Positions 1 to 6,190 of a DNA stretch of 10,230 nucleotides are shown in pieces. The notes below the pieces were generated by a model, which was not told where the DNA came from, did no database searches, and saw nothing but the letters and a program-made list of their open reading frames with translations. The DNA is taken from positions 1 to 10,230 of the forward strand of contig CALWSX010000045.1 in the NCBI GenBank assembly GCA_944384285.1. Reading direction: 5' to 3'. The position numbers and the translations under genes were made by a program. The number at the start of each line of letters is the position of its first letter. Within the stretch, counting starts at the first letter, position 1. This DNA is from an uncultured Lachnospiraceae bacterium (lineage in GTDB: Bacteria > Bacillota > Clostridia > Lachnospirales > Anaerotignaceae).

Positions 1-31
1 TTTGCGGATTTTGTAAAAACGTTTTTATCAT
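1..31 (-). CDS. possible 5' end of a minus-strand gene (partial, unidentified)
   Basis: An ATG on the minus strand at 31-29 opens a frame that runs off the left edge after ten codons (MIKTFLQNPQ). Ten bases upstream lies an AGGA (45-42) that could be its ribosome binding site. Further upstream is a fair promoter (TTGGCA, 18 bases, CATAAT). The arrangement fits a new transcription unit starting just after the terminator of the exporter operon. Ten residues are too few to identify a protein. The competing reading is a plus-strand frame open from base 1 to a TAA at 94-96, which would be the tail of a convergent gene. I prefer the minus-strand reading because it has start signals, but only weakly. 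Confidence 0.3.
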   Translation of the reverse strand, partial: MIKTFLQNPQ

Positions 32-82
32 ATTTTTTTATTCCTACAAAAAAACTTAAGATATACTCAATTTTTTTGAAAG

Positions 83-112
83 ATTATGTAACTTAAAGCG
101 AACACCTGCCAA
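83..112 (-). promoter_or_regulatory. candidate promoter for the left-edge minus-strand gene
   Basis: Reading the minus strand, TTGGCA (112-107) is followed after 18 bases by CATAAT (88-83), a sigma-A-like arrangement. Transcription would start near 76 and read toward the left edge. In DNA this AT-rich, chance matches are common. The rest of 113-213 shows nothing I can assign. Confidence 0.3.
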
Positions 113-208
113 AAAAGATATATTAAAAGAAAAAAATAAAATATTATTATTTTTTATATTTTAAAATTAACTTTTATAAAAGATACAATAAAATTTATAT
201 ATATAAAC

Positions 209-240
209 AAAAAAAGATACACCTTTAAAAGGTGTATCTT
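209..240 (-). terminator. rho-independent terminator of the ABC exporter operon
   Basis: Perfect inverted arms AAGATACACC (214-223) and GGTGTATCTT (231-240) flank a short A/T loop that can pair further. In the minus-strand RNA the stem ends in seven U residues (bases 215-209). It lies 8 bases beyond the permease stop codon. On the plus strand the T run after the stem is interrupted, so it should work mainly for the minus-strand operon. Confidence 0.85.
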
Positions 241-247
241 AATTATT

Positions 248-1585
248 TTATTCATTTTTTATTGCTGCCAAAGCATTAAGTTTTGTTGCTCTTTTTGCTG
301 GGAAATACCCTGATGCAATACCTACAAATGTTGCAAATACAAGTGAAATAGCAGCAAGCCATAAAGGAATATGAGAAGCAAAGGATTGCGAAGCACCTAC
401 AATATTTATAATCTTCGACATTCCGTAACTTAGGATAAGACCTACAACTCCACCGGAAAATCCAATAAATGCCGCTTCTGTAAGGAAAAGTCCTCTTATA
501 TCAGAAATTGTTGCTCCTATAACTTTCATTACACCTATTTCTTTTGTTCTTTCATAAATAGACATTACCATAGTATTTGCTATACCTATTGCCGCAACAA
601 TTAGAGATATTGCGCCTATTGCTGCAAGACCCATTCGAAGCATTTTTGTACTTTCCTGCATCTGAGTTAAATAATCAGCAAGGCTTCGTGCTTCATATCC
701 CATATCTTTTATCTGCTGCTGAACATCTTTAACATTATCAATACTATCTACTTTTACAAGAGCATTATCATATTTACCCGCTTTACGTTTATTCGGATTT
801 GATGTTGTGCCACCACTATTTTGTGCTTTTTCATATTTTTCTTTATCAGCAATAAGTTTTTCAAGTGATTTTAAAGGCATAACAACTGTATAACCATTTT
901 CTCCCTCTGCTGACATTTTACCAACAACATCTACATTTGTAGGTTTTATTTTTTTATCAGCATTATTTGTACCATAGTTATAGTCAAATGTAAGCAATGT
1001 TTTATCATTAAAAACATCAACTGTAACCGAGTTACTATACCTTGCCTGCCAACTTAAGCGGGGATTATAAAAATTATTTATTATTTCTCCGCCTATAACA
1101 AGTGCATTTTTATCTTCTGCATTAAGGAGTCTTCCTTCTTCTACAGTATATCCCATATCCTCCATTGTAGATGGGTCTATACCACGTATAGTTGCATTTG
1201 TGACATATTTTCCACTTACAAGCTGAAAATCCCAAACTTCAAGCATAGGAGTTGCTGCTTCAACCCCTTCCAAAGCTTTAAACTTTTCTATTGCCTGAGC
1301 ATCTATTTCTACATCTTTGCCACCATTTTGTGAAGAAGACCCTCCAGTAGATACAACCATTCCACCCATTCTACCATAGTTATAAGGTTTTGAAACGGTA
1401 ATAACCTGAAGACTTCCCATCTGCTCTATTTGTTTTTTAAAGCTTTCATTTATGCCTATACCGATAGAAATCATAACAACTATAGATGCAGTTCCGATAA
1501 CAACGCCAAGTACAGTTAAAAATGTTCTAAGCTTACGTTTTTTAAGGCTTCGTAAAGCCATTGTTATCATATCAAGGCTGCTCAT
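248..1585 (-). CDS. MacB/FtsX-type ABC transporter permease
   Basis: This 445-residue protein is the membrane subunit of a type VII (MacB/LolCDE-like) ABC exporter. Its first transmembrane helix (about 22-44) follows a basic stretch typical of the family (SLKKRKLRTFLTVLGVVIG). A large extracytoplasmic MacB-PCD-like domain spans about 45-315. The FtsX domain with three helices (about 318-341, 367-388, 407-428) comes next. The segment YERTKEIGVMKVIGA (344-358) is the conserved cytoplasmic loop that contacts the ATPase, and the tail PAKRATKLNALAAIK is the family's C-terminal signature. The N-terminal topology is MacB-like, but the ATPase is a separate gene. An in-frame TAG directly before the ATG fixes this as the earliest start. 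The gene overlaps the end of the surface-protein gene by 14 bases, so translation is probably coupled. The substrate is unknown. Confidence 0.9.
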   Translation of the reverse strand: MSSLDMITMALRSLKKRKLRTFLTVLGVVIGTASIVVMISIGIGINESFKKQIEQMGSLQVITVSKPYNYGRMGGMVVSTGGSSSQNGGKDVEIDAQAIEKFKALEGVEAATPMLEVWDFQLVSGKYVTNATIRGIDPSTMEDMGYTVEEGRLLNAEDKNALVIGGEIINNFYNPRLSWQARYSNSVTVDVFNDKTLLTFDYNYGTNNADKKIKPTNVDVVGKMSAEGENGYTVVMPLKSLEKLIADKEKYEKAQNSGGTTSNPNKRKAGKYDNALVKVDSIDNVKDVQQQIKDMGYEARSLADYLTQMQESTKMLRMGLAAIGAISLIVAAIGIANTMVMSIYERTKEIGVMKVIGATISDIRGLFLTEAAFIGFSGGVVGLILSYGMSKIINIVGASQSFASHIPLWLAAISLVFATFVGIASGYFPAKRATKLNALAAIKNE

Positions 1586-3752
1586 CTACATCATTACCTT
1601 TCTTATTTTCATCTTCTAATGTATCAGAACTTTCTGTATCTGTTTGGTTGTCAAGATCTTCATCTTCATCATCGCCTAATAAAAATTCTTGTTCTTTTTT
1701 AGCATCATGTTTTTTCTTAAAGATATAAGCTCCTGCTCCAACAATTATAATAACTACCAAAACAATACCTATTACTTTTGCTTTTCCTCCACCTTGAGGT
1801 GCATTAGGATCTATAGGCATACCATCAGGTCCTATTTCACCTTCTGGCATCATTGCTTCAGTTACATTAACAGTGTATTCTTGAACTTTTTCAAATGTTT
1901 CACCACTTGGGTCATCATAACTTATTTTAATTGAGAATTTATTTTCCCCAGTATTCATAAATGAGAAATTGTTATCATAATACTGGCTGTTTCCTGAATC
2001 AAAGTTACCTAAATATGTATTTTTTGTAGAAGTCTGTATATCACCTTCAAGTGAAATCATAAGGTTTGAAACAGCTACTTTACCAATATTATAAAGTTCA
2101 AAGCTTAAGTTTATAGGCATACCAACTTCAATAGTATCAGGAACAAAAATATCTCCAACCTGAATTTCTGTAGGCTGCTGTACATTTATACCTAAAAGTT
2201 CTTTAGCTGTATATTCATTTCCTTCCATATCTTCATACTCAAAGTTAACTGTAAGAGTATATGTTTTTGGCTGAGCATCAGGAACTGTATAAAGTTTTAT
2301 TTTCTGATTTACAGTTCCTTTTGAAGGAATACTGTCAAAATAGAATGTATTACTACTGTCTACAGGTGTAAATATATTACCTGTTTTTGCTGTTTCTGTT
2401 GATGTTTCTTCTGAAAGAGTAAGGAACATTTTAATATTTTTAACAGGTTTTGATACATGTGTATTCAAAAGCTCCATGTCTAAATTAAATTCTTCTCCTG
2501 CAAGAACAATAAGTGGATCACATTCATATTTGCTTACAATAATTTTTGGTTTACTTGATTTTGACTCTCCATCTGCTCCTTTATCAGGATTATAAACATT
2601 GACACCAACATACTGTTTAAATGTTGTAACATTATCTTTTCCACCGCTTTCATATTCTACAACAATTTCTACAGAATGGTTCTTAGAAGCTGCTGCTGAT
2701 GTTGGCGCTAAAGTAAATTGAACAGGTGAATTAACATTTGGAGGAAGCTCTTTAATTGTTTTTATACTTGTTGATTTTGGAACAATACCTTCTGATGGAT
2801 TTACAGTAACTTTTACATTCTTAGCGCTTGTTTCTCCAACATTACGTAAATTAAAATTAATATTGAAATTCTGATTTACTCCGTAAGTTCCTTTTGGATC
2901 GGAAAGATTTAAAATTTCAACAGCAGGCTTGCTTAAACCACCGGTTCCGCCTACATTAACATAGAATTTATGAACATCTTCAAAAGTTTTACCGTTCATA
3001 TCCGCATAAGTGAGTTTTATAGAAACAGGATAACTTCCCGACTCCATATTTGGGTTAGCAACTATATTAAAACTCAAAGTTTTTTCTGTTCCAGCATAAA
3101 ATCTTCCTAAATTCATATTAGCAAGACCCTCTGTACTAAGTCCTTGTGGGTCAAGGTCTGTAAGGGAAACTTCAAGATCATATAAATCAAGAGGTCCAAT
3201 ATTAAAAAGTTTTGTTGATAAAACTGCTGAATCCCCAGGTGAAATTGATTTTGGGTTTAAAGAAATATTTTCAAGCTGATAATTTGGTGCTGCTGTTCCA
3301 TTTTTTACTCTTAAATAAATAGTGTCTGTTCTATCAAATTTTTCACTTTTTCTATTAAAATATGTAAACTTCATTGTTAAAGCATAACTTTTTGAAGGTG
3401 CATTTTTATCTACGTCAACAAGAAGTCTTACTTTTTTTTCTGCTCTTGGTGAAAGTTCTGATATCTGATTATCTTTTCCAACATAAGAAATTGTAAAAGG
3501 ATTTTCAGAAACATCTGCAAGAGATGTTGTTACAGTAATCCCACTTGCTTTGTACGCACCTGTGTTTCTTAATAAAATTTCTATTTCATTTTGCTGTCCT
3601 GCATTAACATCAAATGTAGGACCATTTACGACCATAATTTCAGGCGCCCCTACAATATCATTTTCTTCATCATCTGCCGCAAAAGCACTTACCCCAAAAA
3701 ATACTTGAGAAATAATAAGTACAGCTGTAATAAGTTTTGTAAATACTTTCAT
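1572..3752 (-). CDS. secreted, membrane-anchored Ig-like repeat (CARDB/NEW3-like) protein of an ABC exporter operon
   Basis: The 726-residue product has a Sec signal peptide (1-25, probable cleavage AFA|AD). It then carries about five repeats of roughly 100-120 residues (about 36-150, 158-267, 275-386, 402-525, 529-631). Each repeat contains a strand ending in an LxNxG-like turn (LRNTG, LFNIG, LRNVG, LLNTH, LYNIG) and, near its end, an F/Y-rich strand (KFTYF, KLTYAD, VVEYES, NFEYED, KISYDD). This pattern matches CARDB/NEW3 beta-sandwich proteins of the COG1361 type. A Pro/Gly linker (about 632-656) leads to one transmembrane helix (658-677), a basic stop-transfer stretch, and a strongly acidic cytoplasmic tail of about 45 residues. 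A ribosome binding site AGGGGG (3765-3760) supports the start. It lies between the ATPase and permease genes, so it is probably the extracytoplasmic partner of the exporter, where related systems have a MacA/YknX adaptor. The partner role is inferred from position. Confidence 0.8.
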   Translation of the reverse strand: MKVFTKLITAVLIISQVFFGVSAFAADDEENDIVGAPEIMVVNGPTFDVNAGQQNEIEILLRNTGAYKASGITVTTSLADVSENPFTISYVGKDNQISELSPRAEKKVRLLVDVDKNAPSKSYALTMKFTYFNRKSEKFDRTDTIYLRVKNGTAAPNYQLENISLNPKSISPGDSAVLSTKLFNIGPLDLYDLEVSLTDLDPQGLSTEGLANMNLGRFYAGTEKTLSFNIVANPNMESGSYPVSIKLTYADMNGKTFEDVHKFYVNVGGTGGLSKPAVEILNLSDPKGTYGVNQNFNINFNLRNVGETSAKNVKVTVNPSEGIVPKSTSIKTIKELPPNVNSPVQFTLAPTSAAASKNHSVEIVVEYESGGKDNVTTFKQYVGVNVYNPDKGADGESKSSKPKIIVSKYECDPLIVLAGEEFNLDMELLNTHVSKPVKNIKMFLTLSEETSTETAKTGNIFTPVDSSNTFYFDSIPSKGTVNQKIKLYTVPDAQPKTYTLTVNFEYEDMEGNEYTAKELLGINVQQPTEIQVGDIFVPDTIEVGMPINLSFELYNIGKVAVSNLMISLEGDIQTSTKNTYLGNFDSGNSQYYDNNFSFMNTGENKFSIKISYDDPSGETFEKVQEYTVNVTEAMMPEGEIGPDGMPIDPNAPQGGGKAKVIGIVLVVIIIVGAGAYIFKKKHDAKKEQEFLLGDDEDEDLDNQTDTESSDTLEDENKKGNDVDEQP

Positions 3753-3772
3753 ATAATATCCCCCTGTTGATC

Positions 3773-4480
3773 CTATCTTTGTATTACATTGTTATTTTCA
3801 ATAATTTCTTCTACCTTACCATCAGATAGATGCACTATTCTCTCACAATAATCAGATACTTCTAAATCGTGAGTTACCATTAAAAGTGTTTGTTTGTTCT
3901 TTCTTACAAGGCCCATTATCAAGTCCATCATTTCATAAGTAGTTTTTGTATCAAGATTTCCCGTAGGCTCGTCTGCAAATATGACTTTCGGATCATTAAT
4001 AAATGCTCTTGCTATACTTACTCTTTGTTGCTGACCACCACTCATTTCTGATGGTTTATGATTTGCTCTGTCAGCAAGCCCTACAGCTTCAAGCATCTCC
4101 ATAGCCTTTTCTTCTCTCTCTTTTTTATCTACTTTTCTAAAAATAAGGGGCAATGTAACATTCTCAAGCGCCGTTAATGTCGAAAGCAAGTTATAAGATT
4201 GAAAAACAAACCCAAGATATTTTTGTCTGAAATCTGCAAGCTGGTTTTCATTCATCTTTTCGATGTGTTGACCATTAAATATAATTTCACCCTTTGTGGG
4301 TTTATCAAGACCAGCCATAAGATTTAAAAGCGTGGATTTTCCTGAGCCTGATTTACCAAGCATGCAGTATGTTTTTCCCTTTTCAATCTCCAAAGAAAGA
4401 TTATTTATTACAACTATCCTTTCTTCTCCCATACGAAACACTTTTTTAACCTTATTAACTTTAATAATTTCATTCGACAA
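3773..4480 (-). CDS. MacB/LolD-type ABC transporter ATP-binding protein
   Basis: This 235-residue protein is the ATPase of the exporter. All catalytic motifs are intact: Walker A GKSGSGKST (42-50), Q-loop Q94 in FVFQSYNLLS, signature MSGGQQQRVSIARA (146-159), Walker B VIFADEPTG with the catalytic Glu at 171, and the H-loop His at 204 in MVTHD. The SYNLL after the Q-loop and the short length are typical of the LolD/MacB/FtsE group, which drives transport by mechanotransmission. The start appears to be TTG (4480-4478): AAGGGG lies 8 bases upstream, whereas the in-frame region further upstream offers no better signal. It is the first gene of the operon, 20 bases before the surface-protein gene. 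A predicted promoter and AT-rich hairpin precede it. The substrate cannot be read from the ATPase. Confidence 0.93.
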   Translation of the reverse strand: MSNEIIKVNKVKKVFRMGEERIVVINNLSLEIEKGKTYCMLGKSGSGKSTLLNLMAGLDKPTKGEIIFNGQHIEKMNENQLADFRQKYLGFVFQSYNLLSTLTALENVTLPLIFRKVDKKEREEKAMEMLEAVGLADRANHKPSEMSGGQQQRVSIARAFINDPKVIFADEPTGNLDTKTTYEMMDLIMGLVRKNKQTLLMVTHDLEVSDYCERIVHLSDGKVEEIIENNNVIQR

Positions 4481-4502
4481 TGTATCAACCCCTTTTTAAA
4501 AC

Positions 4503-4530
4503 AAAAATATTGATAAAAAACAATATTTTT
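4503..4530 (-). promoter_or_regulatory. inverted repeat in the leader of the exporter operon
   Basis: Perfect 10-base arms AAAAATATTG (4503-4512) and CAATATTTTT (4521-4530) are separated by 8 bases. The element lies between the predicted transcription start (about 4541) and the ribosome binding site (4495-4490) of the ATPase gene. It could be a repressor site or a weak RNA hairpin. It is nearly all A/T, so chance is a real possibility. Confidence 0.35.
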
Positions 4531-4538
4531 TGTAATAT
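4510..4538 (+). promoter_or_regulatory. candidate promoter of the metallophosphoesterase gene
   Basis: TTGATA (4510-4515), 17 bases, then TAATAT (4533-4538) is the best plus-strand pair in the divergent region. It would give a leader of about 145 bases and would overlap the exporter leader inverted repeat. The rest of the gap up to the AGGAGG (4677-4682) is featureless A/T. A weaker alternative is TTTCTT (4605-4610) with TATAAA (4628-4633). Confidence 0.25.
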
Positions 4539-4547
4539 TATAAAAAT

Positions 4548-4576
4548 AATATATCATTAAAAAAAATCTTATTCAA
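4548..4576 (-). promoter_or_regulatory. candidate sigma-A promoter of the exporter operon
   Basis: On the minus strand TTGAAT (4576-4571) is followed after exactly 17 bases by TATATT (4553-4548). Both hexamers match the consensus at four or more positions. Transcription would begin near 4541, giving a leader of about 60 bases before the TTG start of the ATPase gene. A second TATAAT (4542-4537) has no recognisable -35 partner. Confidence 0.5.
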
Positions 4577-4687
4577 CTCGTTAAATCATGAATATTATTA
4601 CAAATTTCTTAAGTAAACTTTAATAATTATAAATATGTTTATTGCTAAATTTTTTTTTTGAACTTTTTTAGATTTTAGGAGGAAAAT

Positions 4688-5500
4688 ATGAAAAAAAGAT
4701 ATTTATTTTTACTGCTTTTCCCATTTTTATTTTATGAAAATAAATCCATATCTATATCAGAACACGAACTTTATTTTAAAAAACTTCCAAAAGATTTTGA
4801 TAATTTTAAAATTGTTCATCTATCAGATATTCACGACACAATGTTTGGTAAAAACCAAAAAAGGCTAATCGAAAAAGTAAAAAATTTAAATCCTGATATA
4901 ATATTTATTACTGGAGATATTATAAATAGAAACACAGAAAATTTTAAAAAGGCATTTGACCTATTAGACGGCCTTAAAAATTTTAATATTTTATATGTTA
5001 CAGGTAATCATGAAGCAGATAACAACAGAAGAAATGAATTTTTACAAGAACTTAAAAAAAGAAATGTTTTTGTACTTGACGGAAAAACATTAGATATTAA
5101 AAAAGGTGACAGTAAAATAACTGTATGTGGATTAAGAAGTCTTTTAAAAAATAAAAACTCATTATATAAAGAAAAATTAAATGAATTTGAAAAAATTTCA
5201 AAAGATAACTTTACAATACTTCTTTCACACAGACCAGACGCATTTTTTGAATTCGTTGAAAAAGGTATGGACCTCATTTTTTCAGGGCATGCTCACGGAG
5301 GACAGATAAGAATTCCACATACTAGATTTAAAAATGGAGTTTTTGCTCCAAACCAAGGCTTTATGCCAATGTTTACAAACGGAGTATATCAAAAAGATGG
5401 CACAAAAATGGTTGTTAGCCGCGGAATAGGAAAAAGTGTTTGTCCTTTAAGAATTTTTAACAGACCTGAAATAATAAAAATCGTACTTAGAAATGAGTAA
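4688..5500 (+). CDS. YkuE-like membrane-anchored metallophosphoesterase
   Basis: This 270-residue protein has the full calcineurin-like phosphoesterase metal-binding set: DxH (D47, H49 in HLSDIHD), GDxxN (D77 in TGDIIN), GNHE (N107, H108), a lone His (H181 in LLSHRPD) and GHxH (H201, H203 in SGHAHGGQ). The GGQ after the last motif and the preceding strand order fit the YkuE/LpxG-like branch. A hydrophobic stretch directly after the start (about 5-16) looks like a signal anchor, so the catalytic domain probably faces outward. Related enzymes hydrolyse phosphomonoesters or phosphodiesters in cell-envelope or nucleotide-lipid metabolism. The exact substrate is not deducible here. AGGAGG sits 5 bases before the ATG. 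The gene is divergent from the exporter operon and appears to be transcribed alone. No clear terminator follows it. Confidence 0.88.
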   Translation: MKKRYLFLLLFPFLFYENKSISISEHELYFKKLPKDFDNFKIVHLSDIHDTMFGKNQKRLIEKVKNLNPDIIFITGDIINRNTENFKKAFDLLDGLKNFNILYVTGNHEADNNRRNEFLQELKKRNVFVLDGKTLDIKKGDSKITVCGLRSLLKNKNSLYKEKLNEFEKISKDNFTILLSHRPDAFFEFVEKGMDLIFSGHAHGGQIRIPHTRFKNGVFAPNQGFMPMFTNGVYQKDGTKMVVSRGIGKSVCPLRIFNRPEIIKIVLRNE

Positions 5501-5770
5501 TAAAAATATCAATACTAAAATAGTATAAAAATAAAAAATAATTATATTATATATTCATATTTACACAATTTTTATATTATTGATAGTGCACAAGTATTTA
5601 AAGTAATATTGTATAAGTATTACAAAAAATAATTTTACGTAAAAAAAGCTTATTAAATAAAGGAATTTTGCACTTTTTAGAGAATTATTATATTATAAAG
5701 TTGATATTTATATTTTAATATTAACTTAAAATACCCAATTTTAAAATTTATACATGAGGGGGAGATTGCT
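5501..5770. other. 270-base AT-rich intergenic gap
   Basis: No coding frame and no convincing terminator for the upstream gene are visible. The gap contains a perfect 12-base palindrome TTTTACGTAAAA (5633-5644) and a weak GTAATA/TATTAC inverted repeat (5603-5623). The likely promoter of the next gene lies at 5668-5696. Everything else is low-complexity A/T. Confidence 0.5.
5668..5696 (+). promoter_or_regulatory. candidate sigma-A promoter of the P-loop/radical SAM operon
   Basis: TTGCAC (5668-5673), a 17-base spacer and TATTAT (5691-5696) form a good promoter. The predicted start near 5703 would leave a leader of about 68 bases, ending in the strong ribosome binding site AGGGGGAG (5757-5764). 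The TTTTACGTAAAA palindrome lies 24 bases upstream of the -35 box, a position suited to an activator or repressor. Confidence 0.5.
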
Positions 5771-6190
5771 ATGATTCAAATTCTTGCTGGTGAAAAAGGC
5801 CATGGTAAAACAAAACGTTTCCTTGAAATGACTAACGAAACTGGAAAAACTTCTGACGGTCATGTTGTTTTTATTGATAAAAACAACAAACTTATGTATG
5901 ATCTTCACCGTTCCGTAAGACTTGTTGACGCTTCTGAATATTCTATGCTTGATTACAACGTTCTTCTTGGTTTTATCTGCGGTTTAATTTCCGGAGATTC
6001 TGACATTAAAAATATTTTTATCGATCGTATGAATAAAATTGTTCAGAAAATAAATACTGAAGATACTGTTGCTTTTATCAATGAAATTAAAAAATTGTCT
6101 GACAAAACCGGTATTGATTTTGCAATGACATATAGCGGAAAACCTGATGAACTCCCTGAAGAAATCAGAAGTTTCTACGTTGAATATTAA
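5771..6190 (+). CDS. small P-loop ATP-binding protein of unknown function
   Basis: This 139-residue cytoplasmic protein opens with a strand leading into a Walker A loop, GEKGHGKT (7-14, Lys13). It has a Walker-B-like segment NIFIDR (81-86, Asp85). I see no signal peptide, membrane helix, ABC signature or other helper domain. The size fits a minimal P-loop NTPase core. I do not recognise a named family. Similar short Clostridia proteins are, as I remember, annotated only as ATP-binding or loosely as PilT-like, and I would not adopt a motility role. A strong AGGGGGAG lies 6 bases before the ATG. The stop codon overlaps the start of the radical SAM gene (TAATG), so the two are probably made together. 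Arg codons include three CGT, whereas the neighbouring genes favour AGA; this is slight and may only reflect expression level. Confidence 0.8.
   Translation: MIQILAGEKGHGKTKRFLEMTNETGKTSDGHVVFIDKNNKLMYDLHRSVRLVDASEYSMLDYNVLLGFICGLISGDSDIKNIFIDRMNKIVQKINTEDTVAFINEIKKLSDKTGIDFAMTYSGKPDELPEEIRSFYVEY

Noticed and set aside
1..96. Plus-strand frame open from the left edge to TAA at 94-96 (31 codons)
   Set aside because: No recognisable ending, no clear terminator of its own nearby, and the overlapping minus-strand reading has start signals. It remains possible but is not annotated.
1689..1934. Plus-strand frame inside the surface-protein gene
   Set aside because: Rich in Phe, Tyr and Asn, as expected from the complement of this A/T-rich gene. 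There is no start signal and the opposite strand is clearly coding.
4537..4542. TATAAT on the minus strand as the main -10 of the exporter operon
   Set aside because: At 17-base spacing the -35 position is only T residues. The TTGAAT-17-TATATT pair slightly upstream is better.
4688..5500. Treating the phosphoesterase as part of the ABC exporter system
   Set aside because: It is divergent, has its own ribosome binding site and no shared motif. Proximity alone does not support a link.
5512..5526. ATACTA/TAGTAT hairpin after the phosphoesterase gene as a terminator
   Set aside because: The stem is only 6 bp, mostly A/T, and is followed by A-rich DNA and not a T tract.
5771..6190. Naming the small P-loop protein a PilT-like motility ATPase
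   Set aside because: It is far shorter than PilT, lacks the Asp and His boxes of secretion ATPases, and no pilus genes are near.
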